NCBI GenBank assembly: GCA_023416585.1
Contig: JAEZHM010000154.1
Span: forward strand, 248,001-312,000
Source: Bacillota bacterium
GTDB taxonomy: Bacteria > Bacillota > Clostridia > Christensenellales > Aristaeellaceae
DNA length: 64,000 bases
Direction: 5' to 3'
Part shown: positions 50,439-59,453 of the stretch, in pieces
Layout of the letters: each line of letters opens with the position of its first letter
Position numbering within the stretch: the first letter of the stretch is position 1
Made by a program: the position numbers and the translations under genes
Notes under the pieces: model-generated
Database searches by the model: none
Told to the model about the DNA's origin: nothing
What the model saw: only the letters and a program-made list of their open reading frames with translations

Positions 50439-51179
50439 CTAACTGCTGATGCGTGTCAGTTCGACATGCAGGCGAGAAAGGATGCGTTTTTCCAATCTTG
50501 AGATGTAAGACTGCGAAATACCGAGAATATCAGCGACTTCTTTTTGTGTTTTCTCCTGCCCGCCGGCAAGGCCGAAGCGAAGCTGCATGATGCGCTGCTC
50601 CCTGGGGCTCAAGTGATCCAGGGCACAGGAAAGAAGCTGCTTTTCCACGCTTTCCTCAATGCATTTGTATACCATATCACCTTCTGTACCTAAAACGTCG
50701 GAAAGTAGAAGTTCGTTGCCGTCCCAGTCGGTTTTCAGCGGCTCGTCCAAAGAAACCTCCAGTCTGGTACGGCTGTTGCGGCGCAAAAACATCAATACTT
50801 CGTTTTCAATACAGCGGGAGGCATAAGTGGCCAGTTTGATCTTTTTGTCAGGATCAAAGGTGTTCACCGCCTTGATAAGCCCGATTGTCCCGATAGATAT
50901 CAGGTCTTCCAGCGCGATGCCCGTATTTTCAAACTTTCTGGCGATAAACACAACCAAACGCAGGTTCCGCTCGATCAGTATGGAGCGGACCGTGCCGTCG
51001 TCGTCTTTTAGCTGCTCCACCATCAGCCGTTCCTCCTGGGGGGTCAGGGGAACAGGCAGCGGGTCGGGACCGCCGATATAATGGACCTGGCCAGAATGCA
51101 ATAGAGCGAGCCAGAACAGCACCTTCCTGCGCAATATGGTATACCACCGCCGGGGAATGACGAGCAGCTTGGAGCGCAT
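50439..51179 (-). CDS. sigE: mother-cell sigma factor SigE precursor
   Basis: The ATG at 51179 follows AAGGAGG. The product of 246 residues is pro-SigE: a hydrophobic pro-sequence of about 28 residues (RKVLFWLALLHSG and the VHYIGG cleavage region) precedes sigma region 2 (NLRLVVFIARKFENTGIALEDLISIGTIGLIKAVNTFD) and region 4 (HLSPREQRIMQLRFGLAGGQEKTQKEVADILGISQSYISRLEKRIL). SpoIIGA, encoded next to it, removes the pro-sequence. It activates early mother-cell genes. Confidence 0.95.
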   Translation of the reverse strand: MRSKLLVIPRRWYTILRRKVLFWLALLHSGQVHYIGGPDPLPVPLTPQEERLMVEQLKDDDGTVRSILIERNLRLVVFIARKFENTGIALEDLISIGTIGLIKAVNTFDPDKKIKLATYASRCIENEVLMFLRRNSRTRLEVSLDEPLKTDWDGNELLLSDVLGTEGDMVYKCIEESVEKQLLSCALDHLSPREQRIMQLRFGLAGGQEKTQKEVADILGISQSYISRLEKRILSRLHVELTRISS

Positions 51180-51192
51180 GAAGATTTCCTCC

Positions 51193-51993
51193 TTATAATG
51201 CTTCCACCACGGCGGCGGGCACAAGCGCCTGCGCACCGTCATAACCGGTGGGAGCTATGGCAATGAGCACCTGGCTGTCGTGCCAGGTACCCTCCAATTG
51301 CACGCGAAAATGGCTGGGGCGGAAACACATCATCATTTTGTGGCCTGCCGTAGTTTGAACTCTTAAAAACCGGAAGCCCACGGGCAGTGTTTCAGGATTG
51401 TCGGGCTTTACGGCGGCGGGCAATAAGGGCTTTAGTGAACTGGAGGAGGCTACTACCACAGGCAGCCCCGTAATGGGATCGGTAAGCTGGTTGCCCGTAT
51501 CCAGCATGGCGGGCAAACGGACAGGCTTTAAGGACATGCTGTTTCCTTCCAAGGCGATTTCCACCATGGTTACTCTGGAAGGGGCCTTGATCCGGATACC
51601 GCAAAAAAAGGCGGTTCCGGCCATCGACAAAAACAGCATGCCGAAGGCAAGCCATGGGGAAATTCCCTGCATAACAAGCCAGCTTAAAAAGCCTCCCGTC
51701 AATAACCCGCAAAGCAAAATAAGCAGCGCCGCTTTTGCGATAAGCAGCAGCCTAAGCTTGGGGAACAGGATTTTCGCCATCAGAAGCGTTGAGAAAAGCA
51801 CAAAGGGGATGGAACGCAAAATGGAAAGCCCGGGCCAAAACGCCGCAATACCATACACGGCGCCACAAAGCGACGCTTGAAAGATACGTTTCCATTCCGG
51901 CAACGGGCCGCCCAGCAGACGGGCTGCCAGCCACAGGGACAGGCCGTTGGCCAGCGTGTTGACCAGCGCGAACAGCTCCCCGTTCACTATCAT
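51193..51993 (-). CDS. spoIIGA: sigma-E processing peptidase SpoIIGA
   Basis: The start at 51993 has GGGAGG upstream; an earlier frame start at 52023 is unlikely. The 266-residue protein has five membrane segments (about 8-28, 33-52, 58-77, 83-100 and 108-130) and a C-terminal aspartic protease domain with D165 in the active-site motif MLDTGNQLTDPITG. It cleaves pro-SigE in response to a forespore signal. It lies 13 bases upstream of sigE and is expected to be co-transcribed. Confidence 0.93.
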   Translation of the reverse strand: MIVNGELFALVNTLANGLSLWLAARLLGGPLPEWKRIFQASLCGAVYGIAAFWPGLSILRSIPFVLFSTLLMAKILFPKLRLLLIAKAALLILLCGLLTGGFLSWLVMQGISPWLAFGMLFLSMAGTAFFCGIRIKAPSRVTMVEIALEGNSMSLKPVRLPAMLDTGNQLTDPITGLPVVVASSSSLKPLLPAAVKPDNPETLPVGFRFLRVQTTAGHKMMMCFRPSHFRVQLEGTWHDSQVLIAIAPTGYDGAQALVPAAVVEAL

Positions 51994-52143
51994 ACCGGTG
52001 CCTCCCTGCGTAGCACTGTTCACAGTATATGATGACAGTACCGGTGAATATGTTGATTCAAGGCGCGAAACACTGCGCCCATGCGCCAGTATGTGACAGG
52101 TGACTTTTCTTTTTGCACGGATAGAAGTTTTTTCAATTATCTA

Positions 52144-52172
52144 TTTACAATTATCCCGGTACTGCGTATAAT
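52144..52172 (+). promoter_or_regulatory. sigma-A-type promoter of the radical-SAM gene
   Basis: TTTACA, a 17-base spacer and TATAAT give an almost perfect vegetative promoter on the plus strand. The -10 ends only 13 bases before the ATG at 52186, so the transcript would begin inside the AAGGAG ribosome site (52175-52180). Either the leader is nearly absent or translation begins at the GTG at 52222. Confidence 0.7.
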
Positions 52173-52185
52173 AGAAGGAGAACAA

Positions 52186-53559
52186 ATGTTCTTATATCAA
52201 AAAACCCGGCAGGTGAAGCGTGTGGATTTGATGGACAAGCTTACGATTCTGGCAGACAGCGCAAAGTATGATGCGGCCTGTACCTCCTCCGGGGTAGACA
52301 GGCCCGGTGGAAAAGGGATAGGAAGCGCCGTTGCGGGCGGCTGCTGCCACACGTTTGCGGCAGATGGGCGGTGCGTATCACTTTTAAAGGTGCTGCTCAG
52401 CAACCACTGCATATACGACTGCAAATACTGCGTCAACCGCTGTACCAATGATGTGCCAAGAGCGGCTTTTACACCAACGGAGTTGGCGGAGCTGACCATT
52501 CAATTCTACCGCCGCAATTATATTGAAGGTCTTTTTCTTTCCAGCGGTGTGCTGAAAAGTCCTGATCACACCATGGAGCAGATGATCAAGGCGCTGGAGA
52601 TACTCCGCTATAAATATCAGTTCTGGGGCTACATCCATTGCAAAACCATTCCCGGGGCGTCTGACGAACTCGTTCATCGCCTGGGTGTCCTTGCGGACAG
52701 GCTTAGCATCAATATCGAGCTTCCCAGTGAAGAAAGCCTTGTAAAGCTGGCACCCAATAAAACGAAAAAAGCCATTTTATCACCCATGGCGCAAATCAGA
52801 AGCGGTATTGAATCAAACCGCCAGGAGATTGTGAAATTCAAAAATGCGCCCCGATTCGCCGCCGCAGGGCAGGCGACGCAGATGATCATAGGTGCCAGCC
52901 CGGAAAGCGATTACCATATCCTGAAGCTTGCTTCCGGGCTGTATGACAAATATCAGCTAAAGCGTGTATTCTATTCTGCCTATATCCCTGCTGTGGAGGA
53001 TACGATGCTGCCGTCGTTGAATACGAAGCCACAGCTATTGCGGGAGCACAGGTTGTACCAGGCTGATTTTTTGCTTCGTCAATACCAATTCGCCGCCGAT
53101 GAGATTCTAAGCGAACAGGCGCCGAATTTCAATCCATATCTTGACCCCAAGTGCAACTGGGCAGTGCAGAACATGCAGTTTTTTCCTGTGGATGTAAATA
53201 CCGCATCGATGGCAGAGCTCCTGCGGGTGCCGGGGATTGGCCCCACCAGCGCTCGGCGCATTGTGATTGCCAGAAAAAACAGCAGGCTGGACCTTGCGGC
53301 ACTGAAGCGCATTGGTGTAGTTTTAAAGCGCGCTCAGTATTTCATTCAAGCAAAAGATATGCCATGCGGCATTACAGTCAGCCGGGAAACTACCGTGCGT
53401 GCACTGATTGATCCCAATTTAGGTACATTTGGTTTGGAACAGCTTTCGCTCTTTCCAGCCATGGCTGGTATGGGGTTGAATTTCCCGGCAAGCGGCAGGA
53501 TGATTAATTTAAACAGCGCGGTGGAGGAGGCGGTACTGTGCCTGGCGCAAAGCCATTAG
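52186..53559 (+). CDS. radical SAM protein, putative DNA modification/repair (TIGR03916 type)
   Basis: The ATG at 52186 has a perfect AAGGAG; an internal GTG at 52222 (VDLMDKLTILADSAKYDAACTSSG) is the other candidate. The 457-residue protein carries the radical SAM cluster motif C75-x3-C79-x2-C82 (CIYDCKYC), which binds a 4Fe-4S cluster and S-adenosylmethionine. The C-terminal part has a helix-hairpin-helix (LRVPGIGPTSARRIV), a DNA-binding feature. The family always comes with the TIGR03915 partner, present here. The proposed role, repair or modification of DNA bases, rests on that domain pair. Confidence 0.9.
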   Translation: MFLYQKTRQVKRVDLMDKLTILADSAKYDAACTSSGVDRPGGKGIGSAVAGGCCHTFAADGRCVSLLKVLLSNHCIYDCKYCVNRCTNDVPRAAFTPTELAELTIQFYRRNYIEGLFLSSGVLKSPDHTMEQMIKALEILRYKYQFWGYIHCKTIPGASDELVHRLGVLADRLSINIELPSEESLVKLAPNKTKKAILSPMAQIRSGIESNRQEIVKFKNAPRFAAAGQATQMIIGASPESDYHILKLASGLYDKYQLKRVFYSAYIPAVEDTMLPSLNTKPQLLREHRLYQADFLLRQYQFAADEILSEQAPNFNPYLDPKCNWAVQNMQFFPVDVNTASMAELLRVPGIGPTSARRIVIARKNSRLDLAALKRIGVVLKRAQYFIQAKDMPCGITVSRETTVRALIDPNLGTFGLEQLSLFPAMAGMGLNFPASGRMINLNSAVEEAVLCLAQSH

Positions 53560-54311
53560 CAGAGCCCTGCGATGTGGTATACCTGTATGACGGAAGCCTG
53601 CCCGGCCTTTTTTGCTGCATTCATGAAAGCGTGTATACCCATGAACTACCCTTTACCATTGCGGCAGAGGGGGAAGCGCAAATGGCGTTGTTCTTCAGAA
53701 AGCGTGTGGAAACGGATCAGGATAAAGCGCAAAGGGTAATGGATGCCGTTATGGAAAAGGTTTCACCACGAGCCTTTGATCTGATGAGGACTGTGTTTTA
53801 CAGTTGTTTGAAGGAAAAGGAAAACGCACTTCTCCGCTTTGCATTGCTGGCTTTTTCCCAAGGGTCCAAAGTGTTGGAAATGTTGGCGCATCCCGATGTT
53901 GCTACGCTTTTGGAGGCTGAGCGCCATTTGCTTCGGGAAGGGCATCTGTTGACTGGGTTTGTGCGTTTTTCAGACTGCGATGGGAAGCTGGTGGCAGCCA
54001 TCAGCCCCAAGAATTTTATTCTGCCATTCATTGCGGAACATTTTGCCGACCGTTTTTGCAACGAAACCTTTGCCATATATGACAAGATACACAAAGCGGC
54101 GCTTTACTACCAAGATGGAAACATGGAGCTTGTGCAGTTGGAGGAGGCATTGTTGCCCGAAGCCTCCGAAAATGAGGAACAATACCGCTCCTTATGGCGG
54201 CAGTTCTATAAAACCGTGGCCATTGAAGACCGGTACAATCCAAAATGCCGCATGACCCATATGCCCAAGCGCTATTGGGAAAACATGACCGAGATGCAGG
54301 ACCTGCTTTAA
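53538..54311 (+). CDS. TIGR03915-family protein (probable DNA metabolism)
   Basis: This 257-residue protein begins at a GTG that overlaps the last 22 bases of the radical SAM gene. It matches the TIGR03915/DUF4130 family by YDGSLPGLFCCIHESVY at the start, HLLTGFVRFSDCDGKLVAAISPKNFILPFIAEHFADRF in the middle and EDRYNPKCRMTHMPKRYW at the end. The family is the invariant partner of TIGR03916 radical SAM proteins and is thought to act on DNA. No independent catalytic motif is known. Confidence 0.9.
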   Translation: MPGAKPLAEPCDVVYLYDGSLPGLFCCIHESVYTHELPFTIAAEGEAQMALFFRKRVETDQDKAQRVMDAVMEKVSPRAFDLMRTVFYSCLKEKENALLRFALLAFSQGSKVLEMLAHPDVATLLEAERHLLREGHLLTGFVRFSDCDGKLVAAISPKNFILPFIAEHFADRFCNETFAIYDKIHKAALYYQDGNMELVQLEEALLPEASENEEQYRSLWRQFYKTVAIEDRYNPKCRMTHMPKRYWENMTEMQDLL

Positions 54312-54410
54312 GCTCATACAAAACAAGGTCAAAAAAGTCGAGCACGATGCTATCCTATCGTTTATAATGAAGTTGCTTCCGGAAGCAGAACAACGCAGGA
54401 GAAAAAGGCT

Positions 54411-55928
54411 ATGGATTATTCGCTGTGCATCCTGTCGGTGGTTACCTTCATTGAAAGGCGAGTAAGGATCGGCATGGACCAGCAATTGCTGGAGAAGGTT
54501 ACGGGGTTTTCTTACCGTCATTTGCGGGAAGTGTTCAGGGAACGCACCAAGATGACGCTGGCCCGGTATGCACTGTCCAGACGGGTCGCCCATGCTGCCT
54601 TCGACATGGCACACACGGAAAAAAGCCTGACGGACATCGCAGGGGAATATGGTTTTGATACCTATGATACATTTTCCCGGGCGTTCCGAAGGGAAACGGG
54701 TGTGGCGCCCAGCCTTTTTCGAAAAGCAAACATCCAAGTGGGGCGAAAAAGACTTGCGGCAGGTGCCTATGGCCCAGCCATATGGATGGATGGGCTTAAA
54801 CCCCCTGCAAATAGCGATTCGGAGGTAGAGACAATGACGAAAGATATGGAAAAGACGGCGGATAGCTGCATCTTGTATGGGGTTCCGAAGGTGGAATACA
54901 CCTACGAAGAATGCACGCCATTCCCTTCCTGCCTGAAAGCCTGCCTAAACTATATGGGTCAGCAAGCTGACTATTCAAGCCTGATGGCGGTAAGCGGTGC
55001 GGCGTTCAGGCTGCGCTGGAATGTGGACAGGTGGGACGGCGGCAACGTAGATATTCAGTATGTCTACGACAACCCGATGGAAGCCTTCCGCCGCTCCTTT
55101 CAAGCAGTGGGACGCAAGGTGCGGATGCTTGAGCGGAAAGAAAGCAGTAAGGAGCAATTCAAGGCTTTCATCCGGGAAGAATTAGACCGAGGCCGGCCGG
55201 TGATCGCCCTGGGCATCATTGGTCCGCCGGAGGCTTGCATCCTTACCGGATACCAAGACAGCGGAGAGACACTGCTTGGTTGGAACTTTTTCCAGGGCAA
55301 CCCGGAATTTGACCAGGAAAGGGAAACCCACGAATGTGGATATTTCATTACCCGCACTTGGTGGGAAAACGGTTGCACAAAGCTCCTAATGGCCATCGGG
55401 GAGGAAGCGGGGGAAACTGCTCACATACGGGAACTGCTTGAAAACGCTGTGGATGTTTTAACAAAGGAACGCATCACTATTTGCGATCCCGTCACATCGG
55501 AAAAGCGTATCTACGCTGGAGGCCAGGCCGCGTATGACGCTTGGGCCGGGGCCATCGGAAACGATCGGGAGTTTCCTGAAAATGCGGTGCTGCCTATTTT
55601 GTTCGAACGCACCATGTGCCAGACGGACGCTCAGGTGATGGTAGGAGAAGGCCGGTCCCACGCGGCCTGCTGGATTCAGAAGATTGGAGAAAAGCATCCG
55701 GAAATCAATGACTTGTGCCAGAAGGCGGCCCAGCAATTTAGGGACGCAGCGGACTGTGCTATGGAAATGTACAAGGTCAAAGGCGGTTTCGAGCAAAACG
55801 AGCAAAACATCCGTACCCTGGCCCGGCCAGAGGTTCGCAAGCAAATCGTAGCCCTTATCAAAAAAGCGAAGCATCATGATCAAATGGCTTGTGAGCATAT
55901 CATGGCCATGCTGGAAAGAATCTCATAA
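54411..55928 (+). CDS. AraC-type regulator fused to a papain-like (BtrH/C39-like) domain
   Basis: This 505-residue protein starts with an AraC helix-turn-helix pair (about 20-110): LLEKVTGFSYRHLREVFRER and SLTDIAGEYGFDTYDTFSRAFRRETGVAPS. The rest (about 145-505) resembles BtrH-N/C39-like cysteine-peptidase-fold proteins: TPFPSCLKACLNYMG gives a cysteine in the right place, with REELDRGRPVIALGII and HECGYFITRTWWE downstream. AraC proteins normally put the sensor domain first; here DNA-binding comes first and a likely ligand-binding or enzymatic domain follows. It lies after the TIGR03915 gene, facing the same way, with CAGGAG before the ATG. Confidence 0.75.
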   Translation: MDYSLCILSVVTFIERRVRIGMDQQLLEKVTGFSYRHLREVFRERTKMTLARYALSRRVAHAAFDMAHTEKSLTDIAGEYGFDTYDTFSRAFRRETGVAPSLFRKANIQVGRKRLAAGAYGPAIWMDGLKPPANSDSEVETMTKDMEKTADSCILYGVPKVEYTYEECTPFPSCLKACLNYMGQQADYSSLMAVSGAAFRLRWNVDRWDGGNVDIQYVYDNPMEAFRRSFQAVGRKVRMLERKESSKEQFKAFIREELDRGRPVIALGIIGPPEACILTGYQDSGETLLGWNFFQGNPEFDQERETHECGYFITRTWWENGCTKLLMAIGEEAGETAHIRELLENAVDVLTKERITICDPVTSEKRIYAGGQAAYDAWAGAIGNDREFPENAVLPILFERTMCQTDAQVMVGEGRSHAACWIQKIGEKHPEINDLCQKAAQQFRDAADCAMEMYKVKGGFEQNEQNIRTLARPEVRKQIVALIKKAKHHDQMACEHIMAMLERIS

Positions 55929-56064
55929 GAAATGCCGCCGTGGGAAAACCCCGCGGCGGTATCTTTATTCACCGGAACAGGTTTTGCTTACACACATTCC
56001 GATCTTGATAAGGGAACGTATGTTTGCTAAAATAAAACAAACATATACAGGAGTGGGCAAAAGC

Positions 56065-56316
56065 ATGACGGGGGATGAGAAGAAAACATTTGTCCGGGTG
56101 GAAGCGTGGTTTTCAGAAGAAGGCGCGGTGCATCCCACCTGTGTTATATGGAATGATGGCACACGATATTCCGTTCAAAATGTGTTGGACATTCGCCCAG
56201 GAGTCAGCCTCTTTGCAAATGCGGCCGGCATGCGGTACACGGTGCGCATTGGCGGCCGCGTGACCTATTTGTATCAGGCGGGCACAAGGTGGTTTGTGGA
56301 GCAAAAGCATCCTTGA
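56065..56316 (+). CDS. small conserved protein of unknown function
   Basis: I start this 83-residue gene at the ATG at 56065, after AGGAG; an ATG at 56020 is the other possibility. The pattern VRVEAWFSEEGAVHPTCVIWNDGTRYSV and GMRYTVRIGGRVTYLYQAGTRWFVE is a compact beta protein that occurs in many Firmicutes and often stands alone. No biochemical role is known to me. It is convergent to the MATE transporter gene. Confidence 0.6.
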   Translation: MTGDEKKTFVRVEAWFSEEGAVHPTCVIWNDGTRYSVQNVLDIRPGVSLFANAAGMRYTVRIGGRVTYLYQAGTRWFVEQKHP

Positions 56317-56329
56317 TTTTCAGTTGTTT

Positions 56330-57700
56330 TCATAGCACCTTGCCATGCTCCCAGCGGCCGGATCTATACCGTACATAAAAGGCTGCAGAGCGGGCGACCC
56401 AATCGATCATCATGGCGACCCAAACTCCCATTACACCCATGCCAAAGCTTTGCACCAGCAGATAGCTGAAACCAATGCGGAATATCAGCATGGAAAGGCC
56501 GGAAACCACCATGGTGAACCGCACATCTCCCGCAGCTCGAAGTGCATTAGGCAGAGAAAACGAGGATGGCCAAAAGAATGCGCAGACGATGGTATATACC
56601 ATGATCAGCTGCCTTACGACTCCTGCTGTTTCAGGGCTTAGATCATAGCTTTTAATCACGTAGGGGCAGGCAGCCAGGATCACACCAACCAGCAGCGCCA
56701 TGGTGATATAGGCAAAGCTCATCAACTTTTTGACATAAAGTTTGGCCTGTCCATACTCTCCGGCACCTGCACAGCGGCCTACCACTGTAATCAATGCCAA
56801 TCCTACGGCGGAGCCGGGAATCGTTTGAAACCCGGACAGATTGCTTGCAACCGCATTGGCGGCAATGGCTACGCCGCCAAGAGAGGATACAAGACTTTGC
56901 AGCAAAATCTTGCCCAGCTGAAACAAGCTGTTTTCCAATCCATTAGGGATACCTATGCCCAAAATCCGCCTTACCATATTTCCATCCCACTCAAATTTCC
57001 AAAGTGAAGGGATTCGCAGCAATGGATGATGTGGATTCGTAAGCAAATGCAGCATGATTGCCGATCCAATAATCCTCGCCGTTAGCGCGGCTATGGCTGC
57101 TCCTGCCACCCCCAGGCGGAAGACATAGATCAGCAGCGCGTTTCCGATCACATTAAAAAGGTTGATGAGAAGCGTTGTATTCAGAGAAGCCCGGGAGCTG
57201 CCAACTGCGCGCAGCAGGGCTGAACCGCCATTGAAAACGGATAGGAAAGGAAAACTGAAAATGATAATGAGAAAATATGTCCGAGAGTAGTCCATTACGG
57301 CCGTATCCACATTCGGAAAGACCACCGCCAGCAGGCTGCGAAAAAATATAAGGGACAGTCCGCTGATCAATAGGGAAACAGCCAGCATGGCATACAATAG
57401 CTGCTTTGCCGCCTTGCCCGCCATGTCCAGTTCCTTGCGGCCCAGATACTGGGCAGTCACCACTGCGCCGCCGGTGGCCAGAGCGGCGAATATATTGATC
57501 AGCAGAATATTGATGCTGTCCACCAGGGAGATAGCCGATACGGCGGCCTCTCCCACGGAGGATACCATCATGGAATTGATGATGCTCATAAATACGATAA
57601 GCAGCTGCTCCAGGAGCAAGGGGATCATCAGCCTGCGCAGTTCCTCGCCTGTAAACATCATGGAATGATCATATTTTCGACTGCCTGAAAATAATCGCAT
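56330..57700 (-). CDS. MATE-family efflux transporter
   Basis: This 456-residue protein has about twelve hydrophobic segments in two related halves, as in MATE transporters: MIPLLLEQLLIVFMSIINSMMVSSVG in the first and LFQLGKILLQSLVSSLGGVAIAANAV in the second. It would export drugs or organic cations using a sodium or proton gradient. Substrate cannot be predicted. The gene stands alone, convergent with the small gene before it and divergent from the DUF362 gene. A weak AAAGAAG precedes the ATG. Confidence 0.87.
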   Translation of the reverse strand: MRLFSGSRKYDHSMMFTGEELRRLMIPLLLEQLLIVFMSIINSMMVSSVGEAAVSAISLVDSINILLINIFAALATGGAVVTAQYLGRKELDMAGKAAKQLLYAMLAVSLLISGLSLIFFRSLLAVVFPNVDTAVMDYSRTYFLIIIFSFPFLSVFNGGSALLRAVGSSRASLNTTLLINLFNVIGNALLIYVFRLGVAGAAIAALTARIIGSAIMLHLLTNPHHPLLRIPSLWKFEWDGNMVRRILGIGIPNGLENSLFQLGKILLQSLVSSLGGVAIAANAVASNLSGFQTIPGSAVGLALITVVGRCAGAGEYGQAKLYVKKLMSFAYITMALLVGVILAACPYVIKSYDLSPETAGVVRQLIMVYTIVCAFFWPSSFSLPNALRAAGDVRFTMVVSGLSMLIFRIGFSYLLVQSFGMGVMGVWVAMMIDWVARSAAFYVRYRSGRWEHGKVL

Positions 57701-57957
57701 TAAAATTCTTCTTTATCAATATATTGAGGCTTACGGAAAAATCAATAAGTTCATTCTGGATTTCATTGAAAAGCATACGCAAACCAGTGAAGGCAGCATG
57801 CAGACTCATACCGGTCTCATTGTAAGATTTTTGTAAGCGCCAATCCGATTGTATCATAATCTCTGAGCCGTGCATAGCAAGCGGCGGCGAATTGTGCTAA
57901 AATACCTTAAGTAGCAGCTTGTAATCATGGCATGAAAATGCTCGGGGAGGAAAACGG

Positions 57958-59118
57958 GTGGAGAAAAAGAAAAGTATCGTTTCACTGGTACCATGCGCTG
58001 TATATAACGAAGAAAGCGTGTACCGAGCGGTAGCCCAGGGCATATCTCTGCTGGGTGGAATTGAAAAGATCGTTTCCAAAGAGGAAAAGATACTTCTAAA
58101 ACCCAATTTACTGGGCAAGGCGGATCCGGAGAAGGCCATTACGACACATCCGGCTGTGTTTTCAGCAGTAGGAAGGCTGCTTAGGGAAAGTGGATATTCG
58201 CATATTGCATTCGGCGATTCTCCGGGACCGGGCTCCATCAGCGTATCGAAAGTAGCGGAAGGCTGCGGTATTTTGCAATCAGCCCAAGCGCTTGATATCC
58301 CTCTTGCTGATTTTACGCATGGGATCAAGAGGCCTGCGCCTGATGGATATATATGCAAACATTTTGTAATCGCCGGCGGCGTTCTGGAAGCAGACGCCAT
58401 TATTAACGTATGCAAGATGAAGACCCATGCCCTGGAGCGGGTGACGGGAGCTGTAAAAAATCTGTACGGCTGCGTACAGGGGTTCAATAAAGGGGCGGGC
58501 CATGCCAAATATCCCGATGCCATACGCTTTGCCAGGATGGTGGCGGACCTGAACGTGCTGCTTAAACCACGGCTGCACATTATGGATGGTATTATAGCCA
58601 TGGAGGGGAACGGTCCTTCCTCAGGCACGCCAGTTAAGATGAAGGTGCTTCTCTTTTCCGCTGATCCTGTGGCTTTAGACAGCGTATTTTGCCGCTTGGT
58701 GAACCTATCGCCGGCATTGGTACCTACCAATGTGGCAGGGGAGCAGGCTGGTATCGGCGTATGGCGGGAGGATGAAATCGAGATTCTCACGCCGGAGGGC
58801 AAGATCACATTCCAGCAGGCGGCGGAGTTGTACGGCAAAGCCGATTTTAAGGTATTCCGTGGCTCCGGGGCCAAGGGATATGCATTAAGGCTGTCCCGCC
58901 TGATTCCAGCACTTAGGGAGCGCCCGGTTGCTGATCCCAAACTTTGCATCCGCTGCGGTATGTGCGTGGAAAGCTGTCCAGTGGAGGGGAAAGCCATCTT
59001 TCTGGATAAAAACGTGGATAAAGCTCCCAGATATGATTACAAAAAGTGTATCAGATGCTACTGTTGTCAGGAAGTCTGTTGTTGTAGCGCAATTACCATA
59101 AAACGGGGCAAACTATGA
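57958..59118 (+). CDS. DUF362 domain protein with two 4Fe-4S clusters
   Basis: The 386-residue protein starts at a GTG after GGGAGG. Residues about 40-260 form a DUF362 domain (ILLKPNLLG, FGDSPGPGS, INVCKMKTHALERVTGAVKNLYG and DPVALDSVFC). The C-terminal 70 residues carry two ferredoxin-like cysteine clusters, CIRCGMCVESCP and CIRCYCCQEVCCC. The second has extra cysteines, CCC, in place of the usual CP. Such proteins are common in anaerobes and are presumed to move electrons to a metal-dependent enzyme; the reaction is not known. Confidence 0.86.
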   Translation: MEKKKSIVSLVPCAVYNEESVYRAVAQGISLLGGIEKIVSKEEKILLKPNLLGKADPEKAITTHPAVFSAVGRLLRESGYSHIAFGDSPGPGSISVSKVAEGCGILQSAQALDIPLADFTHGIKRPAPDGYICKHFVIAGGVLEADAIINVCKMKTHALERVTGAVKNLYGCVQGFNKGAGHAKYPDAIRFARMVADLNVLLKPRLHIMDGIIAMEGNGPSSGTPVKMKVLLFSADPVALDSVFCRLVNLSPALVPTNVAGEQAGIGVWREDEIEILTPEGKITFQQAAELYGKADFKVFRGSGAKGYALRLSRLIPALRERPVADPKLCIRCGMCVESCPVEGKAIFLDKNVDKAPRYDYKKCIRCYCCQEVCCCSAITIKRGKL

Positions 59119-59409
59119 AACGATATTGTGCATGATGAACAAATAAAAAATGTATCTCGTGACGCAAATTATGTTATATAGAATTAATAGAGACATAACA
59201 ATATGCAATGTTTCTCTATTTTTCTATTATGAATATGTCACAAATTAGTGCAATTATAACAAAAATGCATCTCCTGACACGCTGTATATATAAAGTTGAA
59301 TTTTTATCGGAAAAAAGATATAATAATATAGCTAATAACTATATCTTTATTCTTGGGTCAGGGTGTGTTTTGGTCAAGAAAACAGTTATAAAAACATAAT
59401 GAGATTGGA
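59119..59409. other. AT-rich intergenic stretch, no supported gene
   Basis: This interval between the DUF362 gene and the inserted gene pair is strongly AT-rich. No frame with a ribosome site is visible. The change in composition at about 59.12 kb marks the edge of the inserted gene pair. Confidence 0.5.
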
Positions 59410-59430
59410 GGCATAGCGAATTGCTATGCC
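59410..59430 (-). terminator. hairpin after the DUF4365 partner gene
   Basis: GGCATAGC pairs with GCTATGCC around a five-base loop, 24 bases past the stop at 59454. The T tract is weak. It is a plausible terminator for the minus-strand pair. Confidence 0.5.
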
Positions 59431-59453
59431 CCTGCCTTTAGTACCATATGGAA

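Noticed and set aside
57897..58997. 366-codon minus-strand frame opposite the DUF362 gene
   Set aside because: It is low-complexity, serine/proline-rich antisense translation. The plus strand has ferredoxin and DUF362 motifs.
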